From CAZKXX01 sp964556705 (GTDB taxonomy: Bacteria; Acidobacteriota; Terriglobia; UBA7540), in assembly GCA_964556705.1 (NCBI GenBank), contig CAZKXX010000030.1:1-37931 (forward strand): 37,931 nucleotides of DNA. Direction: 5' to 3'. A program made the position numbers and the translations under genes. Position 1 is the first letter of the stretch; each line of letters starts with the position of its first letter. Below are positions 1 to 7,073 of the stretch, piece by piece. The notes under the pieces are model-generated. The model ran no database searches, had not been told where the DNA came from, and saw only the letters and a program-made list of their open reading frames with translations.

Positions 1-187
1 ATCCAGGGCCCCCCTCATTTATCTTTCTCGACACAGCCGGGGCACCGCACCGATGAATCCAGCTTGTCCCGGATGATGCCCGCGACGATGCACAGGACCG
101 CGTCGCTGGGCTGGAAAGCAGAAACTCGTGCCGGGCGACGCCGGGGGAGCCTTATACTCTCTCTTAGCTCTCAACGCGGGCAATGCT

Positions 188-1234
188 ATGAAAGCCGCCT
201 TCCTTACGGCCTCCGGCCGCTTTGAAATCCGCGAAGCTCCTGAGCCGCAACTCGCCTCACCCAACGAGGTTCTGTTGCGCGTGGGGGCCGTGGGCATCTG
301 CGGCTCGGACCTTCACTATTTTCGTCGCGGCCGGATCGGAAGTCAGGTGATCGAGTTTCCCTGGATTGTCGGGCATGAGTGCAGCGGAACGGTCGTCGAG
401 GTCGGCTCGGCCGTGAAGAACCTGCGGCCGGACGAACGAGTCGCCGTGGATCCGCTGGTCTCCTGCGGCGAATGCGACCAGTGTCGCGCCGAACGCCGGC
501 ACACGTGCCGCCGCCAGCGCTTTCTCGGATGTCCGGGCCAGATTCCCGGCGCGCTCTCCGAATACCTGGTGATGCCGGCGGAATGCTGCGCGGCGGTTCC
601 CGCTTCGCTTTCACTCGCCGAAGCTGCGCTCATCGAGCCGCTTTCGGTGGGACTCTACGCGGTCCGGCTGGCCGCGCCCGAGCCCGGCATGTCCGCGGCG
701 GTGCTCGGCTCAGGGCCGATTGGACTTTCGGTGCTGCTCGCCGCTCGTGCCTCGGGACTCGAGAGTATCTTCGCTACGGACCTGGTCCGAGAGCGGCTGG
801 CCGCGGCGCGCGCCCTCGGCGCCGTGTGGGCGGGAAGTCCGCGCGAGACGAATGTCGTTGAGGAAATTCTCTCGCGCGAGCCGGGCGGGCTCGACCTGGT
901 CTTCGAGTGCGCGGGAGAGCAGGAAACGCTCGACGAGGCGCTCCGACTTCTGCGGCCCGGGGGCCGGCTGGCCATCGTGGGAATTCCGGAGAGCGATCGC
1001 GTCAGTTTCTCGATTGACCTGTTGCGGCGCAAGGAAATCACGGTGCTGAACGTGCGCCGGCAGAACCGCATGGTGGAGCCGGCGATCGAACTCGTGGCCA
1101 GCGGAAAGATCAATGTCGCGCCGCTCGCCACGCATCATTTCCCCCTCGCCGAGACGCAGGCGGCCTTCGAACTCGTCGAAGCGCGTCGCGACGGCGTCCT
1201 CAAAGCGCTCATTCACCTTTCGGAGGGTTCCTAG
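188..1234 (+). CDS. Zinc-dependent medium-chain alcohol/polyol dehydrogenase
   Basis: NAD(P)-dependent oxidoreductase of the medium-chain dehydrogenase family (sorbitol/L-iditol or threonine dehydrogenase-like), 348 residues. The N-terminal GroES-like domain shows the catalytic zinc region (CGSDLHYF and GHECSGTVVEVG), followed by the structural zinc cysteines in the pattern CGECDQC...C. The Rossmann domain carries AVLGSGPIGLSV. I chose ATG 188 because the family begins with MKAAFLT; the frame is open back to 128 but that extension is not family-like. The gene converges with the secreted protease, overlapping its 3' end by 26 bases. The next gene on is a ManD-like dehydratase, so a role in sugar or sugar-acid oxidation is likely, but the substrate cannot be read from the sequence. 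Confidence 0.9.
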   Translation: MKAAFLTASGRFEIREAPEPQLASPNEVLLRVGAVGICGSDLHYFRRGRIGSQVIEFPWIVGHECSGTVVEVGSAVKNLRPDERVAVDPLVSCGECDQCRAERRHTCRRQRFLGCPGQIPGALSEYLVMPAECCAAVPASLSLAEAALIEPLSVGLYAVRLAAPEPGMSAAVLGSGPIGLSVLLAARASGLESIFATDLVRERLAAARALGAVWAGSPRETNVVEEILSREPGGLDLVFECAGEQETLDEALRLLRPGGRLAIVGIPESDRVSFSIDLLRRKEITVLNVRRQNRMVEPAIELVASGKINVAPLATHHFPLAETQAAFELVEARRDGVLKALIHLSEGS

Positions 1235-1976
1235 CCGCGCGCCACACGACGCCTTCGCGGTCGAGCAATTGAATGGCGTGGCGGATCGAGACGGCGACCG
1301 TGCGGCCGGGACCGGCCGGATGCCGCCGCGTGATGACGCCGACGACCCCCCGAGCGTCGTAAACAGGACTTCCGCTCGCGCCGCGTTCCAGGCGCAAAGC
1401 GAGGACCAGGATATCGCTCCTCTCGCCGCCCGAGGCTCCCAGACGCATGCGGCCCAGGCGGACGACGCGGCTGGAACGCGTCACGGCGTTCCAGGCAGCG
1501 GAGGGATGGCCCGTCACGGTCAACCGCGCGTTCTCCTCAATCCCCTCCGGCACGAGAGGCGCGCTGTAATACGGAACGCCTTGCGGATGCCGCCGCGTGG
1601 CTTTCAACAGAGCCAGATCGTGCGCCTCGTCCACGGAGACAATCTCGCAGGAAACGGCGACGGCGGCGGAAGAATCGGGCGCGGGAAACCGGACGAGAAT
1701 CCTGCCCTCGGGAGCTCCCGCCAGGCACCGCTGCGCCTCTTCCACGACGTGCGCGTTGGTCAGCAGGTAGCCCTCTTCGTTGATGAAAAATCCGGTCGAA
1801 GAACAGTTCAGGTTCTTCGCCGCCGCGCCCGGCCCGATGGCCACCAGTTGCACGACGGCCCGGCCCGCGTCGGTTTCGAGAAAATCTCTGTGCTTGGTGT
1901 CCGCGGGAAAAACAAAGTCAAAGGTCAAAGCGCAAAAGGCAAATGTCAAAAGTGAATGGAGCCGCCGAACGCGCAT
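1209..1976 (-). CDS. Secreted trypsin-like serine protease (S1 family, no PDZ)
   Basis: Predicted exported chymotrypsin-fold protease of 255 residues. The catalytic triad is visible: His76 in LLTNAHVVEEA, Asp120 in EAHDLALLKA and Ser203 in GASGSPVY. There is no PDZ domain, unlike DegP/HtrA, so this is a short trypsin-like protease. The start at 1976 gives a signal peptide (MRVRRLHSLLTFAFCALTF...FPA). The same frame is open to 2249, but that upstream part is encoded by low-complexity repeat DNA and is probably untranslated. The hydrophobic core of the signal peptide is itself encoded by the heptamer repeat at 1914-1955. It converges on the dehydrogenase at 188-1234, overlapping its last 26 bases. 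The target proteins are unknown. Confidence 0.8.
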   Translation of the reverse strand: MRVRRLHSLLTFAFCALTFDFVFPADTKHRDFLETDAGRAVVQLVAIGPGAAAKNLNCSSTGFFINEEGYLLTNAHVVEEAQRCLAGAPEGRILVRFPAPDSSAAVAVSCEIVSVDEAHDLALLKATRRHPQGVPYYSAPLVPEGIEENARLTVTGHPSAAWNAVTRSSRVVRLGRMRLGASGGERSDILVLALRLERGASGSPVYDARGVVGVITRRHPAGPGRTVAVSIRHAIQLLDREGVVWRAARNPPKGE

Positions 1977-2154
1977 AGACCCGAAAGCTGTGGCGCAGGG
2001 GCGGGCCTTGTGCCCGCCCAATCTTGCGACACGGCGCACCTTGCGGACTGCGGTTTTGATTGAAACCCCGGCCAGGCGTGACCGGCGCGGATACTGTGCC
2101 GTTTCTTGCTGCTGACCTTTGCCCTTGGACATTTGATCTTTGACTTTTGACTTG
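1914..2154. repeat. Heptamer repeat pair in inverted orientation
   Basis: Left arm 1914-1955 is six consecutive heptamers of the type AAAGTCA (AAAGTCA, AAGGTCA, AAGCGCA, AAAGGCA, AATGTCA, AAAGTGA). The right arm, about 2112-2154, read on the other strand, is again AAGTCAA-type heptamers. The arms are complementary and flank about 155 bases. The left arm lies inside the protease signal peptide coding region. Confidence 0.75.
1999..2019. repeat. GGGCGGGC/GCCCGCCC hairpin repeat
   Basis: A perfect 8-bp stem, GGGCGGGC paired with GCCCGCCC, with a 5-base loop. The same stem with a slightly different loop recurs at 35867-35887 just upstream of pheS, so it is a dispersed palindromic element rather than a local accident. 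It sits between the two arms of the heptamer repeat. Confidence 0.65.
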
Positions 2155-2163
2155 TCTGGCTGC

Positions 2164-3531
2164 TCACCAGTCCTGAACGCTTCCGTCCTTTCGCCGCGCG
2201 ACAGGCAGGTACGCGCGCCTGTAAGGATACTTCTTCGCTTTCTCTTCATCCACGTCCGTGCCGAGGCCGGGCGTGTCGTCCACGTCGATGTAGCCGTCGC
2301 GGAAGACGGGCCCGCCGGGAAGAACTTCGCGCGTCACTTCGGGGAAGAACACCATTTCCTGCACGCCGAAGTTGGGAATTGAAACATCCACGTGAACGTT
2401 CGCGGCGTGCGTGGGCGGGCCGATATCCGCCGGGCCGTGCCACGCCGTCTTAACGTGGAACGCTTCGGCGAGCGCCGCGATCTTGCGTCCCGCGGTGATG
2501 CCGCCGCAGTGGCCGAGGTCGCAGCGGATGTAGTCAATCAACTGCTCGCTGATGAGGGTGACGCAGTCCCAGAGCGAATTGAACAGCTCGCCCATGGCAA
2601 GCGGCGTCGTCGAGTGCTGGCGGATGACGCGGAAGCTCTCCTTGTGCTCGGGCCGCAACAGGTCTTCGAGGAAGAAGAGATGATACGGTTCGAGCTCTTT
2701 CGCCAGGCGCGCGCCCTCGATGGGCCCGAGCTTTTCGTGCGTGTCGTGGAGGAGCTCGACCTCCTCGCCGAGTTTGACGCGCAAGTGCTCGAAGAGCCTG
2801 GGAATCGTGCGCAGGTAGGGGCCGGGTTCGAACACTTCGACTTGCGGCAACCCGTTCTGCTGGTCCACGCGTCCGGCGTGCTCCTCTGACGGGCGGCGCG
2901 CGGAAGTGCCGTACGTTCCTTCCAGACCGGGAATCGCCACCTGCGCGCGCACGCAGTGGAATCCGCGTTCGATGCCGCGCCGCGCGGCGTCTTCGACCTC
3001 CTGAAAGTCGCGGCCGCTGGCGTGCGTGTAGGCGAGCGCGCCGACGCGCGTCCGCCCGCCGAGCAGTTGATAGACGGGCATGCCCGCCCGCTTGCCTTTG
3101 ATGTCCCACAGCGCCGTGTCCACGCCCGCCAGCGCCGTCATCTGCACCGGGCCGCTGCGCCAGTACGAACCCCGATAGAGGTATTGATAAATGTCTTCGA
3201 CCTCGTCGGGATTGCGGCCGATGAGCAGCGGCGCGATGTGCTTTTCGAGGACGGTGGCCACCGCCAGTTCGCGGCCGTTCAGCGTGGCGTCGCCCACGCC
3301 GTAAAGGCCCGGCTCGCTGGTGAGGATCTTGACCAGCACGTAGTTCCGCCCCGGACAGGTGACGATGACGCGCACTTCGGTAATCTTGAGCGGCGGCAGA
3401 CCGCGCGCGGCTTTCTGCGCCGCCTCTTGGGCAAGCGCGGCGCGGCTGCCCAGGAGCGTGCCGCCCAGCGCCGCCGCGCCCGTCATCTTCAGAAAATTCC
3501 GCCTGGCAGGGCCGTCTCTTCGCGATGCCAT
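2164..3531 (-). CDS. Enolase-superfamily dehydratase, D-mannonate dehydratase (ManD)-like, Tat-exported
   Basis: A 455-residue mandelate racemase/muconate lactonizing enzyme family protein closest to the ManD (RspA-like) subgroup, which dehydrates D-mannonate to 2-keto-3-deoxygluconate. Family landmarks: VTCPGRNYVLVKI, GDATLNGRELAV, the YLYRGSYWR segment, metal-ligand region LLHDTHEKLGP, FLEDLLRPE, GELFNSLWD, and the C-terminal HGPADIGPPTHAANVH. The N-terminus carries a twin-arginine signal (RRNFLKMTGAAALGG, then ALAQ). This is unusual for a ManD enzyme and suggests periplasmic action. A strong AGGAGG lies 5 to 6 bases before ATG 3531. Its true substrate could be another acid sugar. Confidence 0.85.
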   Translation of the reverse strand: MASRRDGPARRNFLKMTGAAALGGTLLGSRAALAQEAAQKAARGLPPLKITEVRVIVTCPGRNYVLVKILTSEPGLYGVGDATLNGRELAVATVLEKHIAPLLIGRNPDEVEDIYQYLYRGSYWRSGPVQMTALAGVDTALWDIKGKRAGMPVYQLLGGRTRVGALAYTHASGRDFQEVEDAARRGIERGFHCVRAQVAIPGLEGTYGTSARRPSEEHAGRVDQQNGLPQVEVFEPGPYLRTIPRLFEHLRVKLGEEVELLHDTHEKLGPIEGARLAKELEPYHLFFLEDLLRPEHKESFRVIRQHSTTPLAMGELFNSLWDCVTLISEQLIDYIRCDLGHCGGITAGRKIAALAEAFHVKTAWHGPADIGPPTHAANVHVDVSIPNFGVQEMVFFPEVTREVLPGGPVFRDGYIDVDDTPGLGTDVDEEKAKKYPYRRAYLPVARRKDGSVQDW

Positions 3532-3743
3532 GTTTGCCTCCTCAGGATGCGTTGGGCGCGATTCTACCCTTTAACTCGGGCGACCGACACGGCCGATTCA
3601 CCACCAGGACCCGAAGACGCCGAGGACTCCTTTTCGGTTCTTCTTCCTGCCTGAGTGTCCTGCTGGTTCAATTTGGAGCCGCTTCGTCGGGACCCGGGCG
3701 CCTGCTAGAATGCTCGTCCCGAGAGACAGCGTCAGGAGCCGCC

Positions 3744-4562
3744 ATGCCCGTCCCGCCGCGTTTCCCTCCGCCCATTCCGAAGACCGCGCTGGGCTTCCGG
3801 CCGGAGTATCTCGACTTCAAGCGCGGCATCCGCGTCGGCAATCTGGAAGACCACGAGCGCATCACACGAATCCTGAAGCTGGAGCTCGAAGCGCGCTTCC
3901 GGCAACCCTTCGTCACCGAGCGCTGGGGGCGCGGCGTCTTCTGGATCTGGATCGGCTTCCTGCCGCGCGCCAATCGCCAGGCGAAGCCGGTCTCCCACCA
4001 TGTCAGCTTCGGCTGCTCGAAGTATTTCCTGATGGTGGACACGGACGAAAAGCTCTTCAAGTGCGGCCTGCAAATCGAGCGCGGATACCTGAAGGCGCCG
4101 CGCGAGACCCGATCGTGCGAGTTGCGTCCTGACTGGGACTGGCACCGGCTTCTGAAAGCGCTGAAACCGCGGAGCGAGTTGGAGCGCGAACTGAAGCGCT
4201 TGCTTAAACGCGAGGGGTTTCGGTTGCACGCCGGCGGCTGGGAGGAAGACTCGGAAGAATTCACGGGGAAAAGCTTTCCGAGCATCGCCCGGCTTCGGCG
4301 CGCGTTGCTCTCGGCGCCGCCGCGCGACTGGGCGGGCTTCCAACTTTACTACCCCATGACCGAGGAAGAGGTGAAAGGTTCGACGGGCGCCGACCTCGTC
4401 GAGGCCATCGTGGCTGTCTTCCGCGAGGTTACGCCGATCATGAACCTCACGATGCAGGTGAAGCTGGAAGAATCGCCGCCCGGGACGGTTGGATTTCCGC
4501 CCGGCGACTCTCTACACTGTCCGCACAGGGCAAAATCTTTCAAGGGAGGTAAAGGGCCATGA
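3744..4562 (+). CDS. Uncharacterised protein, coupled to the UGA-containing HMA gene
   Basis: A 272-residue soluble protein that I do not recognise. It has no signal peptide and no membrane segment. The N-terminus is proline-rich, followed by a mixed alpha/beta region with an FGCSKYFLMVDTDEKLFKCGLQIERGYLKAP stretch, then a charged helical part and a WDWHRLL tryptophan cluster. The start at 3744 follows an AGGAG; the frame is open upstream but without family support. The stop overlaps the ATG of the next gene (ATGA at 4559-4562), so the two are probably translationally coupled. The last 20 residues are encoded by the ribosome binding region of that next gene. Function is unknown; context links it to the metal-binding selenoprotein candidate. 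Confidence 0.7.
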   Translation: MPVPPRFPPPIPKTALGFRPEYLDFKRGIRVGNLEDHERITRILKLELEARFRQPFVTERWGRGVFWIWIGFLPRANRQAKPVSHHVSFGCSKYFLMVDTDEKLFKCGLQIERGYLKAPRETRSCELRPDWDWHRLLKALKPRSELERELKRLLKREGFRLHAGGWEEDSEEFTGKSFPSIARLRRALLSAPPRDWAGFQLYYPMTEEEVKGSTGADLVEAIVAVFREVTPIMNLTMQVKLEESPPGTVGFPPGDSLHCPHRAKSFKGGKGP

Positions 4563-4864
4563 GGCGACGAGCGTTTTTCCGGAGTCTTGCCGTAGCCGGC
4601 GCGGGACTGGTCCTGGCGGCCGGGCTCTCCGCGAAAGAAGCGACCGTCACGCTGACCATCACGGGGATGACCTGAGGCGCCTGCGCAACCACAGTGCAGT
4701 CGGCACTGAGCAAGGTTCCAGGAGTCACCAAAGCAACGGTTTCGTACGAAAAGGGAGAAGCGGTGGTCAGCTACATCGAGGAAAGGGTCAAGGTCGAGGA
4801 CCTCATCAAAGCGGTCCGGGAAGCCAGGGGAATGAGTTCCTGCGACGCAAAATTGAAGAAGTAA
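4559..4864 (+). CDS. MerP-like heavy-metal-associated (HMA) protein with in-frame UGA: candidate selenoprotein
   Basis: A 101-residue exported HMA-domain protein if the UGA at 4673-4675 is read as selenocysteine. An arginine-rich signal peptide (MRRRAFFRSLAVAGAG...LSA) leads into TLTITGMT-U-GACATTV, where U occupies the first cysteine of the universal GMTCxxC metal site; the second cysteine is kept. The rest is a typical MerP/CopZ fold (ALSKVPGVTKATVSYEKGEAVVSY...VEDLIKAV), then a terminal Cys and TAA. Stopping at the UGA would leave little more than the signal peptide. GGGAGGT lies 8 bases before ATG 4559, which overlaps the previous stop. Such proteins bind Hg(II) or Cu(I) through the two chalcogens. 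The alternative is a Cys-to-stop mutation or sequencing error; the SECIS-like hairpin argues against that. Confidence 0.75.
4687..4717 (+). promoter_or_regulatory. Bacterial SECIS-like stem-loop downstream of UGA 4673
   Basis: A hairpin with a perfect 6-bp upper stem CAGTGC (4692-4697) and GCACTG (4703-4708) around the loop AGTCG. The lower AACC/GGTT pairs across an internal loop. The apical loop starts 22 bases after the UGA and has G at its second position; both fit the usual bacterial SECIS rules as I recall them (loop 16-37 bases away, G in the first two loop positions). The TGC-AG...GCA top resembles that of the E. coli fdhF element. Confidence 0.65.
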
Positions 4865-4938
4865 ACGGCCAATGACACGGAAGGACGCCGCGGCTGCCTG
4901 AAAAGGTCAGGCAGGCCGCGGCCAGCAGGCTTCGGCCG

Positions 4939-5610
4939 CTAATCGCCGATGTGGATGGTGAAGCCCGCGGAGAGTTCCAGGTTGTTCGTGCGCCCGGTGA
5001 CGGGGAAGCGCGACTCGCTCTGGCCGAAGCGCGGCGTTCCCGTCATGTGATTCCGCAGGTCGAGGCGCACGGCGAAGGCGGGCAGGACATACCACTCCAC
5101 TCCGCCACCGGCATTGAACCCGAACTTGTTGCTCGACTCGAGCAGCGCCGGGTCACCCGCGAAGCCTTCGGTGAAGGCGCGCGTCCGGGCCTCGCTCGTG
5201 GGGCTGAAGCGAGTCAGTTCGAGCCCGCCCGTGACGTAGGGTTGCACGCTGAGAAACTTAACGGGGCTGTGAATCATGAGGTTGGTGCTGAAACGCTGCA
5301 GCCTCACGCCGTAGCCGGCCTCCTCGTTGTCTTCCAGGTCCGTAATCCGCAGATTGTTGCGGCCGTACGCGTAGGCCGCTTCCACGCCCACAACGCTGTT
5401 CATTGTTAACTCGCCGCCCAGCGTTACTTTTCCGCCGTTCGCGTAATTTGAGCGCCACGCGTCACCGTCCAGCGCGAACAAATCCTCACCGAGCAGAAAC
5501 GATCCGCTCCCCATGGCGAAGACACGGACTCCCTGGGCTTGGGCGGGACTCGCAAACAGGCCAAATCCCGCGAGAATAAGCGCGCATCGAAGCAGAAATC
5601 CTCGAGTCAT
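4939..5610 (-). CDS. Outer-membrane beta-barrel protein
   Basis: A 223-residue exported protein with a clear signal peptide (MTRGFLLRCALILAGFGLF...AQA). It is followed by alternating amphipathic strands typical of an 8-stranded OmpA-like barrel: VRVFAMGSGSFLLG, VTLGGELTMNSVVGVEAAYAYG, FLSVQPYVTGGLELTRF, FGFNAGGGVEWYVLPAFAVRLDLRNHM and the C-terminal LELSAGFTIHIGD. A GGGAGGT ribosome binding site precedes ATG 5610. It is convergent with the HMA gene and likely sits in the outer membrane as a structural or adhesion barrel. No specific substrate can be assigned. Confidence 0.85.
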   Translation of the reverse strand: MTRGFLLRCALILAGFGLFASPAQAQGVRVFAMGSGSFLLGEDLFALDGDAWRSNYANGGKVTLGGELTMNSVVGVEAAYAYGRNNLRITDLEDNEEAGYGVRLQRFSTNLMIHSPVKFLSVQPYVTGGLELTRFSPTSEARTRAFTEGFAGDPALLESSNKFGFNAGGGVEWYVLPAFAVRLDLRNHMTGTPRFGQSESRFPVTGRTNNLELSAGFTIHIGD

Positions 5611-5876
5611 CCGGAACGACCTCCCTGTTCAGCAATTGGCATGAGTTGAAGTCTGTATGGTTTGAACCCGCAAGAGACCGGCCTTTCCGGTCACTCCTCA
5701 ACTCTATCTTGTTCTCCCAAGCGAGAGACAGCAAGAGGAGTGCCTTCCAGAAGGATGCCGGGCCTCGCAGGGAAGTTGTTTGGGATGAGGAAGAAACCGG
5801 CCGCAGGAGCTCTCGACCGCGGGCAGCCGTCAGGTTGCGGATGGAAGAATTTACATGCTTTGCGAAGCGCCGCGCC

Positions 5877-6440
5877 TCATTTTCCTAAAGGCGTCAGCCG
5901 AATTTCGAGCTGCTGGAGCGCAGGCTGTTCCACGCGCAGGACGGTTTCCGAAGGCTCGAAGCCGATCGCTTCAACACGCAGCGTGTGCTCGCCAAGGGGA
6001 AGCTGGATTGGTCCCAGATAGTCGTTCGTCCCCACAAAAATGCCGTCGAGATACACGCGCGATTTGGCGGGAGCGGTGGTCAGCAGCAGCGTGGTCACTT
6101 CCTCCTTCGGGTAGCCGCCGTTCGGATTGTAGCCGGCCTGCCGCGGGTCCGCGGAAGGATAGGGCTCCGCCCACCAGTGCTTGGGCAGGTACGGGACCGC
6201 GGGCGGCAGTTTGGGCAGGCTGACGAAGGGCGAGAAATATCCCCAACCGAAACCAAACGAGGGGAAGAAGTAGGGGCGGACGTAGCCGCCGAACGTTATC
6301 GGGGCGGCTGTGGACTCCCCGAAACCGGCAGACGTTGCTTTACCCTGTCCGCCGGCGTTCGCCGCCGGAACAGCCAAGGCCAGGGCCAGAAAACCAACCG
6401 CCATCAGTCCCCAGAAGGAAACTCCTCGTCCGCGGTTCAT
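5877..6440 (-). CDS. Secreted PEGA-domain protein
   Basis: A 187-residue exported protein starting at 6440 after AAGGAGG; the open frame reaches back to 6488, but the start at 6440 gives both a signal peptide (WGLMAVGFLALALAVPAANA) and the ribosome binding site. The middle is a Gly/Pro/aromatic-rich linker (FFPSFGFGWGYFSPF). The C-terminal third is a PEGA domain (SRVYLDGIFVGTNDYLGPIQLPLGEHTLRVEAIGF), a beta-sandwich found in surface proteins. It has its own promoter and operator-like palindrome upstream. The role is unknown beyond the cell envelope. Confidence 0.8.
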   Translation of the reverse strand: MNRGRGVSFWGLMAVGFLALALAVPAANAGGQGKATSAGFGESTAAPITFGGYVRPYFFPSFGFGWGYFSPFVSLPKLPPAVPYLPKHWWAEPYPSADPRQAGYNPNGGYPKEEVTTLLLTTAPAKSRVYLDGIFVGTNDYLGPIQLPLGEHTLRVEAIGFEPSETVLRVEQPALQQLEIRLTPLGK

Positions 6441-6478
6441 GGCGCCCTCCTTCGGGCAGAGACCACACTCCACAATAA

Positions 6479-6507
6479 ACAATACCACTGCCCGGTGCGC
6501 AGTCCAA
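6479..6507 (-). promoter_or_regulatory. Sigma70-type promoter of the PEGA gene
   Basis: On the minus strand TTGGAC (6502-6507) is separated by exactly 17 bases from TATTGT (6479-6484). It lies just upstream of the PEGA ribosome binding site, giving a short leader of about 30 bases. Confidence 0.55.
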
Positions 6508-6524
6508 CAGTACGCGGGTACTGT
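6507..6524. promoter_or_regulatory. 18-bp operator-like palindrome, LexA-box-like
   Basis: ACAGTAC (6507-6513), four bases GCGG, then GTACTGT (6518-6524): a perfect 7+4+7 inverted repeat touching the -35 hexamer of the PEGA promoter. The core AGTAC-N4-GTACT fits the LexA consensus described for cyanobacteria (RGTACNNNDGTWCB). Whether LexA of this organism reads it is unknown. Confidence 0.45.
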
Positions 6525-6653
6525 GTACGCTCTGGTGAACGGTATAGGATGAGGTTCACTTAACAGTGAAGCTCTCGGCCTGGGCAGCGGGGGGAAACGG
6601 CGCGCGACCGCTCGGGGCGAAAGTCCCCGGCCACGCCTGTTCCAGGAATTCGC

Positions 6654-6682
6654 TTGACGCTGTTTTCGCTTGTAAGCTAACG
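6654..6682 (+). promoter_or_regulatory. Candidate promoter of the lysine operon
   Basis: TTGACG at 6654-6659 is a good -35 hexamer. The -10 region about 17 bases on (CTAACG/TAACGT, 6677-6683) is a weak match. The position is right: transcription would start about 6690, just before the riboswitch aptamer. Confidence 0.45.
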
Positions 6683-6706
6683 TGATTGGTTCGGTCTCTT
6701 AACAAA

Positions 6707-6870
6707 GGGACGGATAGAGGCGCGGCAACCAAGAGTACCCTCGGCTCATCGGGGCGAAAGGGGATTGTCGCCGAAGCCCCGCGCAAGGGAGCGCCCGGGG
6801 CTGGTCGCCGGGGCTAAATCCTCGGGACTGCCATCCCGCAAGACGGGATGGAGGGCTATCTCGTTCCCCG
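6707..6870 (+). ncRNA. Lysine riboswitch (L-box) aptamer
   Basis: The conserved core of the lysine riboswitch is readable in order: GGATAGAGGCGCGG (6712-6725), CAAGAGTA, the GGGGCGAAAGGGG region, GCCGAAG, the GGGACTGCC segment, and the closing GGAGGGCTATCT (6851-6862), which pairs with the first block as P1. The last arm is a perfect CCATCCCG/CGGGATGG hairpin (6831-6851). It precedes the lysine biosynthesis operon and is followed by an intrinsic terminator, so it most likely attenuates transcription when lysine binds. Confidence 0.88.
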
Positions 6871-6885
6871 ACGCAGGGTGTGCGG

Positions 6886-6919
6886 GGTTCGTGAGATGGC
6901 CTTTCACGAACCCTTTTTG
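6886..6919 (+). terminator. Riboswitch expression-platform terminator
   Basis: A perfect 10-bp stem GGGTTCGTGA (6886-6895) and TCACGAACCC (6905-6914) with a 9-base loop, directly followed by TTTTT. It lies 16 bases after the riboswitch P1 helix and before the first gene, as expected for lysine-dependent premature termination. Confidence 0.85.
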
Positions 6920-6952
6920 TTTGGGTCTGGTGCGGAGGAGTCATTAAGGTTG

Positions 6953-7020
6953 TCATCGTGAGGACCCCGACCGAAAGCGTCGGGGGAGGAAGGCTCGCCG
7001 CCTCTGAGGGAATCTTTCCG
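6953..7020. repeat. Dispersed palindromic repeat of the GTCATCxTGAGGA type
   Basis: It begins GTCATCGTGAGGA and continues with a CCCGAC/GTCGGG hairpin, a GGAGGAAGG flank and AATCTTTCCG. A sister copy in reverse orientation lies at about 24490-24542 with a quite different stem but the same flanks. It separates the terminator from the first lysine gene. Confidence 0.5.
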
Positions 7021-7073
7021 TCGCGGCGGCTGAGGCCGTCGAAGCTTTGGCGGGATCAACCCCCCGGACAAGC

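Noticed and set aside
15..170. Minus-strand open frame ending at the window start
   Set aside because: No start codon and no recognisable family; too short to support.
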